NCBI RefSeq assembly: GCF_963675065.1
Contig: NZ_OY775906.1
Coordinates: 2,024,001 to 2,088,000 of the forward strand
Direction: 5' to 3'
Origin: an uncultured Draconibacterium sp.
GTDB taxonomy: Bacteria > Bacteroidota > Bacteroidia > Bacteroidales > Prolixibacteraceae
Length of the DNA stretch: 64,000 bases
Under the pieces are notes generated by a model. The model searched no databases and had not been told where the DNA came from. It saw nothing but the letters and a program-made list of their open reading frames with translations. Of the stretch, positions 8,455 to 16,107 are shown in pieces. Numbering within the stretch: the stretch's first letter is position 1; each line of letters begins with the position of its first letter. The translations under genes and the position numbers were made by a program.

Positions 8455-8946
8455 CTAACGATGCAGCATTTTAATACTCAATCCCATTTGTCTCGACCAA
8501 CCTTCTTTATCGGTAAGGCTTATAAAAAAATGATAATCTCCCTCGTCGTATAGCTCAACACCATCACTTTCGGGGATTGAAATAGTAAGGTTCGTTTCGT
8601 ACTCTTTCGAACCTTCGGGGATGGAATAATCGTTGATGCTAACATATGGATTCACCGGATCCTTTATCGGATTAAGGTCGCACTCTGTTACTTCGGTACT
8701 GTGCGAATGATGATCGAAATTATTGTGAATATCAATACTAAAAGCTCCCAGTTCAAGGTTATCAGAAAATTTCATTCTTAATACAAACGGTTCTCCAAAA
8801 TAGATGGTATCGCAATTGGTTGGGAAAGCGCCTGAAAAACTGATATCGATTACCGGTTTCTCCTTATCTACCTCATTATCGTCGCTGCAGGCAGATACAA
8901 AAAGCAGTAAAATGCCCAGTAGCGGCAGTATATTTGTTTTATTCAT
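8455..8946 (-). CDS. DUF4625-type lipoprotein, putative metal-binding
   Basis: 163 residues with a type II signal peptide and lipobox (LLFVSAC, Cys near residue 20), so exported and lipidated. The mature domain resembles DUF4625: an Ig-like beta sandwich beginning KPVIDIS and ending with YHFFISLTDKEGW. The segment HNNFDHHSHS near residue 95 is His-rich and could bind a transition metal. It is the last gene of the minus-strand operon with a Fur-type regulator and a TonB receptor, which makes it a plausible metal chaperone for the receptor. Family assignment is by eye. Confidence 0.75.
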   Translation of the reverse strand: MNKTNILPLLGILLLFVSACSDDNEVDKEKPVIDISFSGAFPTNCDTIYFGEPFVLRMKFSDNLELGAFSIDIHNNFDHHSHSTEVTECDLNPIKDPVNPYVSINDYSIPEGSKEYETNLTISIPESDGVELYDEGDYHFFISLTDKEGWSRQMGLSIKMLHR

Positions 8947-9000
8947 AACAATACTTTTTTAAAGCCAACGGGCAAAAACACCCGTCGACTTTTTAATATT

Positions 9001-9441
9001 TTATTCTTCAATAATCTCTAATTCCGATTCGGCAGTCGATTGATTGCCTTCCATATCGGTAACAGTAAAATGGAAATGATAATCGCCAGCTTCGGCCCAC
9101 TCTGCAATGTCGATGTGCTCGTGAAAAGTGGTGTTTTTTAAACCCGTAAACTTTGTGTAGGTCGTATCCACTTCCCATTCGGTTTCAAGTGCCGATTTAT
9201 GTTCTCCTTCGTGATGAATAACCACCTGCACCAGATCGATTTTTCCTTCGGCAACAATTTCTGCTTCAACGTGTAAATCGCTGCCAGCTACTCCGGTGTG
9301 GTCGTTTCCATGACTGTCGCCTTCGCCCAGCTCCGTTATGGTAATTTCGGGTTTTGCAATTGTTGTGTCATCGTCATCACATGCTGTAAAAAAAACAGCT
9401 ACTCCTAAAGTTATCGCAACTAATAAATTTCTCCTTTTCAT
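9001..9441 (-). CDS. DUF4625-type lipoprotein, His-rich, paralogue
   Basis: I place the start at 9441 (MKRRNLLVAITLGVAVFFTAC), which gives a normal lipoprotein signal with Cys at about residue 21. An upstream in-frame ATG at 9534 would add 31 residues lying in a dispersed repeat and would bury the signal peptide. The mature protein has the same Ig-like fold as its neighbour (KPEITITEL, then GDYHFHFTVTDMEGN) and several His clusters (GDSHGNDHTG, HHEGEHKS, FHEHID). The clusters suggest extracytoplasmic zinc or other divalent metal binding. It sits directly downstream of the TonB receptor. Confidence 0.75.
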   Translation of the reverse strand: MKRRNLLVAITLGVAVFFTACDDDDTTIAKPEITITELGEGDSHGNDHTGVAGSDLHVEAEIVAEGKIDLVQVVIHHEGEHKSALETEWEVDTTYTKFTGLKNTTFHEHIDIAEWAEAGDYHFHFTVTDMEGNQSTAESELEIIEE

Positions 9442-9474
9442 TCGTTTTAAATTGTTTGTTTTCAATGGTAACTC

Positions 9475-9531
9475 ATGTAACTCGCTTTTAATCATCCGCG
9501 TGTGAGTCAAATTTTGTAATGCTCGTTTCAT
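9475..9531 (-). repeat. Interspersed ATGAAACGA element, copy in lipoprotein leader
   Basis: Minus-strand reading starts ATGAAACGAGCAT and ends GAGTTACAT, the same borders as the elements at 5590 and 5710, with a different middle. It forms the leader of the lipoprotein gene starting at 9441 and supplies a misleading upstream start codon. Confidence 0.6.
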
Positions 9532-9559
9532 CATTAAATAATTTTTGTTGATTTAACAT

Positions 9560-11968
9560 TTATAAATCTCCTGAAAAGGGTACTGAAACATTCAACACAA
9601 TGTTCCGTCCCGGTTCAGGTACATTAATCAGCCTGTAAAAGCTGGTGTGTTTAAAATATTTGGTGTTAAGCAGGTTTTGTACCTGTATGGAGATGTTAAC
9701 TTTTTGATTCAGAATTTCGATTTCGCCTCCCGCTCCTATGTTAACCACCTGGTAACCGTTGGTAGTAACTTCCGGTGGAACAATGTGGTTCTGAGGCGCT
9801 GTAATTCTGTAATCTAAAGAAGCATAAGCATTTTCTGCAAATGCAATCTTTTCCTTCTGATATTTTAGGTTGATAATGGCCGAAGCCGGTGGCGAAAAAG
9901 GCAAAGTATAACCTTTCTTCTCTCCCGACAACTGTTCCGAATAAACATATTCGGCTATCGCTCCCAATTGTAAATGAGGTAGTAATTCGTAATGCGCATG
10001 AAGTTCGGCACCGTAACGCATTACCCTGCTTTCGGTATAATAAAATACCTGGTTCCCGTTTCCGTAAAGCCTGTCGAATTCAGAACTGGGATTCAGGTAA
10101 ATGTAGTTATCAAAGTAATTCAGAAAAGGCGATGCTCCCACTGCCAACCGTTTTGAATGATATTCCATTCCCAGATCCAACTGGTAAGCTATTTCCGGTG
10201 AAAGATCAGGATGACCAACTTCGTAACTAAAACGATGATAATTTACACCATTTGCCGCCAGCTCTTTTGCGATGGGCATACGGAAACTTTTGCCAACATT
10301 GGCTTTTAATGTCCAGTGTTCCAAATCGTAGTTGTAGCCCACCGACCATGTTAAATTCGAAAAAGTACGGTCGATATTTCCGGCACGCTGAAGGTATTCC
10401 ATATCCGAATTTTCATCTTCATCAACGGGAGATGGAAACCAGTCGTAATACGCGTCGGTCTCAATAGTCCCGTAATCGTAACGAATGCCCAATTGCAAAC
10501 GGCTCTGTTCCGAAAAGTTATGCTTTGCTAAAACAAATCCACCTACGCGAAACTGTTGGTAGGCCGGAATAATAAAACCACGCCCGTTAATCCGGTTGTC
10601 CTGGAACTCATGGTTTACACCTGTAACCAGTTGGTTATTCTCATCAAGCCGGTGCGTAAAGCGGAGATTTCCCGAGTACACATATTTTTCAAACTCCCGC
10701 TCCAATTCCGGATCGAACGACAAGGTATCGGGAAAAACAGGCGGCATATATCCATGACTAACATATTCGCTCCATTCCTGCCTGAAATTACGTTGAAAGC
10801 CCAAATCGAATTCAAGCTTCGAATCTTCCCATTTGTAATGTGTAGTGTTCACCACTTTTAAATGGCTTGCATTCTGGTACGGAAAGTTGATGTCGCGGCT
10901 TGACCGATCGTGCAACTCAGCATCAATATTACGGGGTTCTAAACCATGTGCATTGGCAAAAAAGCCACTTTTGCTGTTTACCGTACTCACAAACAGTTTA
11001 CTCTGAAATCCGTTCTGAATAATACCCAGCGTAAGGTGCAGGTTCTTTTCGTTTCCTGCCGTATTTCGCAGATAGTTGTTAAACAAAGCTGCACGGTACG
11101 AATAAATGTCAACGCTATCTGTCGGTACTTTATAGTCGCCATAATCAATATAAGTAGCACGTACATTGGCAATAAACCAGTCTTTTCGACCGTACAGCGA
11201 CACAGAAGCTCCCAGCAAAGCGTTGTTTGATTTTCCGGTCAGGTTAACATCTCCACCAAAGGAATTTGGAGCAGGCAGCTTTCTGTTGTTCATGTCGATC
11301 ACCCCGCCAATGGCATCCGAACCATACATTAACGATGCAGGACCTTTAATCACCTCCACATTATCAACCGCATACTGGTCTATTTCCAGGCCATGATCGG
11401 CTCCCCATTGCTGTGCTTCGTGTTTAATATTGTTTTCCACTACCACAACACGGTTAAACCCAAGGCCACGAATAACCGGCTTCGATTGTCCGGAACCAAT
11501 ATCAATGGTCGTAACGCCGGGTAATCGTTCCAGCGAGCTCATCAGACTTCCGCCCAAATTCCGTTTCAGGTAATCATCATTAACAATTTCAATGTTAAGC
11601 GATTCTTCCTTTTTTCGGTTTTCGCTGTAATTATCGGTTACTACAACCTCCTGCAGACTCATATTGTCAACTTCTAACTGAGCTTTATAAGAAGTGTTTT
11701 TATCGACCCAAACGGTATCAACAAGCTTTTTATAACCAATAAATGATATGTCAAGAATATAGCTTCCTTCGGGCAACTTATCCATTACAAATTGCCCGTT
11801 GTTATCGGTAACCGTTCCTCTTTCAATTTGCAACAATGCAACCGACGCACCGGGTAACGGGGTGTTGCTATCATCAACAACCAGTCCGCTAAGCCCATAG
11901 TATTGTTGGCCAAACGACAGACCATAGCAATACAGCATGCCCCAAAAGAGCATGACAAATTTTCTCAT
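9560..11968 (-). CDS. TonB-dependent outer-membrane receptor, likely metal uptake
   Basis: 802 residues. Signal peptide to about residue 20, a CarboxypepD-regulatory-like beta sandwich at about 22-110 (GLVVDDSNTPLPGASVALL, GYKKLVDTVWVD), a plug domain at about 115-235 with SLMSSLERLPGV and VEVIKGPASLMYGSDAIGGVI, then a 22-strand barrel ending in an aromatic-rich strand. The plug carries His residues (NIKHEAQQWGADHGLEID). There is no SusD partner, so this is not a glycan importer. A Fur-type gene upstream and two His-rich lipoproteins downstream point to a metal or metal-chelate substrate, most plausibly zinc (ZnuD-like). The substrate is inferred from context. Confidence 0.88.
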   Translation of the reverse strand: MRKFVMLFWGMLYCYGLSFGQQYYGLSGLVVDDSNTPLPGASVALLQIERGTVTDNNGQFVMDKLPEGSYILDISFIGYKKLVDTVWVDKNTSYKAQLEVDNMSLQEVVVTDNYSENRKKEESLNIEIVNDDYLKRNLGGSLMSSLERLPGVTTIDIGSGQSKPVIRGLGFNRVVVVENNIKHEAQQWGADHGLEIDQYAVDNVEVIKGPASLMYGSDAIGGVIDMNNRKLPAPNSFGGDVNLTGKSNNALLGASVSLYGRKDWFIANVRATYIDYGDYKVPTDSVDIYSYRAALFNNYLRNTAGNEKNLHLTLGIIQNGFQSKLFVSTVNSKSGFFANAHGLEPRNIDAELHDRSSRDINFPYQNASHLKVVNTTHYKWEDSKLEFDLGFQRNFRQEWSEYVSHGYMPPVFPDTLSFDPELEREFEKYVYSGNLRFTHRLDENNQLVTGVNHEFQDNRINGRGFIIPAYQQFRVGGFVLAKHNFSEQSRLQLGIRYDYGTIETDAYYDWFPSPVDEDENSDMEYLQRAGNIDRTFSNLTWSVGYNYDLEHWTLKANVGKSFRMPIAKELAANGVNYHRFSYEVGHPDLSPEIAYQLDLGMEYHSKRLAVGASPFLNYFDNYIYLNPSSEFDRLYGNGNQVFYYTESRVMRYGAELHAHYELLPHLQLGAIAEYVYSEQLSGEKKGYTLPFSPPASAIINLKYQKEKIAFAENAYASLDYRITAPQNHIVPPEVTTNGYQVVNIGAGGEIEILNQKVNISIQVQNLLNTKYFKHTSFYRLINVPEPGRNIVLNVSVPFSGDL

Positions 11969-12017
11969 AAAAAATAATTGAGATTAAAATTCACCTAAAA
12001 AATAAAACACTGATATT

Positions 12018-12374
12018 TTAGCTATACAGTGGAGGTGCCCGGGGTATTTTGGTGGAAATGGCGTGTTTGCAGGCGCGTTTTATTTCGATTTCAACTACCG
12101 AATTCAGTACATGAGGAGTTGCAGGCGTGAAGAATAAAAGACGGGGTAAATCGTTAACCGGAAAGTGATAATCGCAAATAGGGCAACGCTCGTCCTCACC
12201 GGAATAACTATTAAAAGTTACATCGTGTGCCTCTTCATGCTTTATATGGCAACATTCATGATGACATTCTGCCTTTTGAGAATGATGCCTTACAATATGA
12301 TACGGCTGATAAGCGATTGGGAAAACGAAAATTCCCAACAACACAAGGGCTATATGTATTTTTAGGGCATTCAC
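12018..12374 (-). CDS. Small His/Cys-rich exported protein of the metal operon
   Basis: 118 residues. A hydrophobic N-terminal segment (IHIALVLLGIFVFPIAY) acts as signal or anchor. It is followed by a dense metal-ligand stretch, HHSQKAECHHECCHIKHEEAH, near residues 30-50, and a CPIC pair near residue 65. The C-terminus is basic and ends APPLYS. It lies 3 bases after the Fur-type gene and before the TonB receptor. Such small Cys/His proteins beside metal receptors may sense or deliver metal in the periplasm. I do not recognise a named family, so the role is inferred. Confidence 0.7.
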   Translation of the reverse strand: MNALKIHIALVLLGIFVFPIAYQPYHIVRHHSQKAECHHECCHIKHEEAHDVTFNSYSGEDERCPICDYHFPVNDLPRLLFFTPATPHVLNSVVEIEIKRACKHAISTKIPRAPPLYS

Positions 12375-12377
12375 TGT

Positions 12378-12785
12378 TTAAGCCTGATCTTTACAAACGG
12401 AACAGGTTCCTTTAATTAAAACTTCGGTTTCTTCTTCAGCGTAACCATCCGGAAGATTATAGTGTTGTACAGGTATATCATCCATACACTTTACCGTGTT
12501 ACATGTGTTGCAATAAAAATGTGCATGAGCGGATTTATGCGTCACCTGATTATCCAGAGCATACTTAACCACTTGATTGTCGACCACAATTTTATGAATG
12601 ATTTGATGCTCCACCAGTGTTTTAAATGAACGATAAAATGTAGTACGGTCGTAGTTTCCCGCAAGGCGTTCCCTGATTTCATTTTCAGATAGTGCCTGGT
12701 TAGCTTCCATTACTATGTCAATTATCCCTTCCCGACAACTGGTTCGTTTGAGTTTATGATTGTTTAATATTTCAATAGATTTCAT
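12378..12785 (-). CDS. Fur-family metal regulator, probably Zur-like
   Basis: 135 residues, normal Fur-family length. An N-terminal winged helix (residues 1-80: RTSCREGIIDIVMEA, TTFYRSFKTLVEHQII) is followed by the dimerisation/metal domain with HAHFYCNTCNTVKC (His-rich then CxxC, near 90-105) and a C-terminal CSVC, the two pairs forming the structural zinc site. First gene of the operon with the His-rich proteins and TonB receptor, and preceded by a perfect palindrome at its promoter, so it probably represses its own operon when metal is sufficient. Zinc is favoured over iron because the operon lacks siderophore or haem genes, but this is inference. Confidence 0.85.
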   Translation of the reverse strand: MKSIEILNNHKLKRTSCREGIIDIVMEANQALSENEIRERLAGNYDRTTFYRSFKTLVEHQIIHKIVVDNQVVKYALDNQVTHKSAHAHFYCNTCNTVKCMDDIPVQHYNLPDGYAEEETEVLIKGTCSVCKDQA

Positions 12786-12805
12786 AAATGCAAAACTGCT
12801 CTAAA

Positions 12806-12826
12806 TGCAACAATGTTGCAAAAGTA
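12806..12826 (-). promoter_or_regulatory. Promoter -7 with overlapping palindromic operator (Fur/Zur type)
   Basis: TGCAACAATGTTGCA (12806-12820) is a perfect inverted repeat around a central base. It overlaps the minus-strand -7 element TACTTTTG (12819-12826), a perfect match to TAnnTTTG, and so covers the probable start site about 21 bases upstream of the regulator's ATG. A bound repressor would block the promoter. No good -33 TTTG is visible. Confidence 0.65.
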
Positions 12827-12964
12827 CGATTATATATCAAAATACGATAAAAAGCCTAATAAATATTTTTTATGAGCTATGAAATTGTTCCGGTAATCTG
12901 AGGGCTACTGTTTTTCACTGTCCCTGACTACCCGGACAGGCTTCGTGGCTACAATATTTCAGGA

Positions 12965-13060
12965 CATATAAAAGGCTTTAGCTTTTAATCGTTACAATTA
13001 ATGGCTAAAGCCTTCTATTCATTTATCTGCTGATCACCGGGCTAAAGCCACGGTGCAAAA
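12965..13060 (+). repeat. REP-like repeat with terminator hairpin, copy 2
   Basis: Second copy of the element at 7053-7146. The stem AAAGGCTTTAGC (12971-12982) pairs with GCTAAAGCCTT (13004-13014), followed by the CACCGGGCTAAAG/CCACGGTG palindrome. It lies just past the GH78 stop and may terminate that gene on the minus strand, although its orientation relative to the adjacent gene differs from copy 1. The rest of 12827-13078 holds no gene. Confidence 0.72.
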
Positions 13061-13078
13061 AGTCAAAAATAATCAGGA

Positions 13079-15805
13079 CTACTCCGCTATCGGGTAACTA
13101 AACGAGTAAGTCCCCGACCCTACTGAAACAGTTACATTGGTTCCGGTTTGTGCGGCGCCTGATTTAAGATCGTCAGGCATGGTAACTTCGGCTACTTTCG
13201 CATTGGGCAGCACCACTTCGGCCGAGGTATTTACAGGAACTTCAACCTGGTAAGTCATCTGTCCATCGCTGATCTTCCAGTCGGAAACAATTTTTCCATA
13301 CATCGAATCGAAAGTTGCATTTACATTGGTTAAACCACCGCCCGGATTTGGTGCCAGGAAGAATTTCTTGTAACCCGGATTGTTTTCATCCACTTTTATA
13401 CCGGCCACATGGTTGTACAACCACTCGCCAATGGCGCCGTAAGCGTAATGGTTAAAACTGTTCATTCCCACATCCTGAAACGACCCGTCGGGCTTTTGTC
13501 CGTCCCAGCGCTCCCAAATTGTTGTAGCACCTTGTGTTACCGGGTACAACCACGATGGATAGTTTTTGCGGTTCAGCAGCATAAAGGCTAAATCATCGCG
13601 ACCAATTGCCGAAAGCGTCGGGCACAAAATTGGCGTTCCCAAAAAGCCAGTGGTCAGGTGTTTGAATTTCTCTACATCCCCGGCCAGGTAAGCGGCAGCT
13701 TCATCAACCATACTGTCGGGCAATATGCCAAATGAAAGTGCGATAACATATGCCGTTTGTGTATGCGAAACCAGGCGGCCGTTAGGTGTTACAAACTCGT
13801 CGTTAAACGCTTCTTTAATGTTTGCCGCCAGTTGCTTGTACTTTTGGGCATCCTGAGGTTTGCCAATTAGCTGTGCAATTTTTGCGGTTAAAGTGGTTGT
13901 ATAATAAAAGTAAGCCGTTGCCAGCAAATCCTTTTCTGTTGTAGCACCCGGGTAATCCGAATTGGTTGTGGCATAGGCCAGCCAATCTCCATAATGCGTA
14001 TCTCCTGTCCACAGAAAATCGTCGCCTGCCCTTTCGTTCATATAACCTACCCATTTGGTAATGGCCGGGTAGCTTTCTTCCAGAATACGAGTGTCGCCAT
14101 AAATTTTATACACCGACCATGGAATAACAGCCACCACATCGGCCCAGCCGGTAGCACCTCCCTGTCCGTTCAATACATCAGGAATAACATGTGGAATAAC
14201 TCCATTATCCAGTTGATCGGCCGCCACATCTTTCATCCACTTAGTGTAGAAAGCTGCCACATTAAAATTGTAGCCGGCAGTCATACTAAACACCTGTGCA
14301 TCGCCGGTCCAGCCCAAACGCTCGTCGCGTTGCGGGCAGTCGGTTGGTACATCAAGGAAATTACCTTTCTGTCCCCACTGAATATTGTGCTGTAGCTGGT
14401 TGATCATTTCATCGTTGCAGGCAAATGTGCCGGTTGGTTCCATATCCGAATAAATTACAACTCCGGTAATGTCTTCTTTTGCCGGCAATTCATCGAAACC
14501 AATGAGCTGGAGGTAGCGAAACCCGTGGAAGGTAAATTTTGGTTCGTAAACCACCTCGCCGTCTTCCCCGAAAATATAAGTATCGGTACATTCCGCCGCA
14601 CGTAAATTGGCGGTATAAAAATTACCTTCTTTATCGAGTACTTCGGCAAACTTTAGTTGCACTTTTTGCCCCGCTTTTCCTTTCATTTTTATGCGTACCC
14701 AGCCTACCATATTCTGGCCCATATCATACACCTTTTCACCCTTTGGCGTGTTAATAAATTCAATGGGTTTTAATTCCTCAACCGCTTTTACCGGAACACC
14801 CTGAGGCGCAATCAACAAATCTTTTGGTCCGTCAATTTCCGCTACACTTTGCCAGTCTGTTTCGTTATATCCGGTGCTTGTCCATCCATTTATTTCCAAG
14901 CGTGCATCGTAAGTTTCGCCATTGTAGATATCCGATTTCTGAATCGGGCCATTATTTACTTTCCAGTTTTTATCGCTTACTATCCACTCGCTGCTACCGT
15001 CGGTATAATCGATTTTTAGCTGAAATAACAGCGCCAGGCTATCTCCATAGTAGCCATTGGCACTCACCCAACCAATATTTCCACGGTACCAGCCATCGCC
15101 CAAAATTACGCCAACGGCATTTTCTTGCTTCAACATATTAGTTACGTCGTAAGTTTGATATTGCAGACGTTTATTATAGCTGGTCCAGCCGGGAGTAAAT
15201 AACTGGTCGCTTACTTTTTCTCCATTTAAAAACAGCTGATACAGCCCATGAGATGTTACATAAGCCCGTGCCGATTTTATATTTTTTGAAGTTGAAAACT
15301 CATTCCGGTAATATTGCGCCGGTTTCGAGTCTTCCGATTCCGGCTCGTTGGACAAGGTAATCCACGAAGCCTTCCACAATTCAGGCTCCAGAATTCCCAT
15401 TTCCCAATAAGCTGGCTCACTCCATGCACTTGCTTTGCCGGTATTATCCCAAACACGCACCTGCCAGTAAACACGTTGCATTGATTCGGGTGTTGGGCCG
15501 CCATAAACCACATTCACCGACTGATCGGATTCTACCTTTCCGGAATTCCACAACTGTTTGCTTTTTGATGACAGCTCTTTTTCCGAGCCCGCCACCCTGA
15601 TTTCATAGGCAGATTGAACAATATTTTGTTCATCAGAAAAAAGCTGCCAGCTTAACCTGGGGTGTTCCACATCAATACCAACAGGATTTTCGTGGTACTC
15701 GCAAACGAGTTTCGTTACACCTGTTTTTGCATAAAGCACCGATGTGAACACACATAGTATTACAACTAACAGGAGTGATTTCAGTAAAGCTTTTGAATGC
15801 TTCAT
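13079..15805 (-). CDS. GH78 alpha-L-rhamnosidase, secreted
   Basis: The start at 15805 (MKHSKALLKSLLLVVILCVFTSVLYA) gives a clean signal peptide; an upstream ATG at 15922 would add 39 unlikely residues. About 908 residues: N-terminal Ig-like and beta-sandwich carbohydrate-binding domains, then an (alpha/alpha)6 barrel. The GH78 signature DCPQRDERLGWTGD has the general-acid Glu near residue 495, and TIWERWDG has the presumed base Glu near 765. It hydrolyses terminal alpha-L-rhamnose from plant or algal glycans in the periplasm or outside. It is transcribed alone, with the divergent M14 genes upstream. No rhamnose catabolic genes are in the window. Confidence 0.9.
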   Translation of the reverse strand: MKHSKALLKSLLLVVILCVFTSVLYAKTGVTKLVCEYHENPVGIDVEHPRLSWQLFSDEQNIVQSAYEIRVAGSEKELSSKSKQLWNSGKVESDQSVNVVYGGPTPESMQRVYWQVRVWDNTGKASAWSEPAYWEMGILEPELWKASWITLSNEPESEDSKPAQYYRNEFSTSKNIKSARAYVTSHGLYQLFLNGEKVSDQLFTPGWTSYNKRLQYQTYDVTNMLKQENAVGVILGDGWYRGNIGWVSANGYYGDSLALLFQLKIDYTDGSSEWIVSDKNWKVNNGPIQKSDIYNGETYDARLEINGWTSTGYNETDWQSVAEIDGPKDLLIAPQGVPVKAVEELKPIEFINTPKGEKVYDMGQNMVGWVRIKMKGKAGQKVQLKFAEVLDKEGNFYTANLRAAECTDTYIFGEDGEVVYEPKFTFHGFRYLQLIGFDELPAKEDITGVVIYSDMEPTGTFACNDEMINQLQHNIQWGQKGNFLDVPTDCPQRDERLGWTGDAQVFSMTAGYNFNVAAFYTKWMKDVAADQLDNGVIPHVIPDVLNGQGGATGWADVVAVIPWSVYKIYGDTRILEESYPAITKWVGYMNERAGDDFLWTGDTHYGDWLAYATTNSDYPGATTEKDLLATAYFYYTTTLTAKIAQLIGKPQDAQKYKQLAANIKEAFNDEFVTPNGRLVSHTQTAYVIALSFGILPDSMVDEAAAYLAGDVEKFKHLTTGFLGTPILCPTLSAIGRDDLAFMLLNRKNYPSWLYPVTQGATTIWERWDGQKPDGSFQDVGMNSFNHYAYGAIGEWLYNHVAGIKVDENNPGYKKFFLAPNPGGGLTNVNATFDSMYGKIVSDWKISDGQMTYQVEVPVNTSAEVVLPNAKVAEVTMPDDLKSGAAQTGTNVTVSVGSGTYSFSYPIAE

Positions 15806-16107
15806 TTTATTTGATTTATTTGGTTTAGTAAAATATAAGAACATAAAATTAAAGCTCTTCAACAGCAATAACAATACATAAATTGATATTTTATTTATAC
15901 TTTTTGACACAATCAAATACATTCCAGTATAAAAGAAAAAGTAAAATCGTCATCAAAACCGGATTCGAAATCAAATTTATGTCAGCAAATTCCACTTTTT
16001 TATTAAAAAAGTGTAATTTTCAGCAAGTAATCAAAACAGATTTCCAATAATCTGGGAAAATCAAAAATCAAAGGACAAAATTTAAATTTTACTGCATAAT
16101 ACATTTA
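15806..16107. other. Divergent intergenic region, GH78 / M14 peptidases
   Basis: A/T-rich, without a gene. A perfect hairpin CACTTTTTTA/TAAAAAAGTG lies at about 15993-16013 in the middle. Promoters for both directions must be here, but I cannot fix either confidently. Confidence 0.5.

Noticed and set aside
8350..8553. 67-codon plus-strand frame
   Set aside because: It overlaps a terminator hairpin and the antisense of a lipoprotein gene.
9442..9534. Upstream start of the DUF4625 lipoprotein
   Set aside because: It would place 31 residues before an intact lipoprotein signal; this stretch belongs to a dispersed repeat.
15806..15922. Upstream start of the GH78 gene
   Set aside because: It adds 39 residues before a clear signal peptide at 15805; the extension is A/T-rich and unlike coding sequence.
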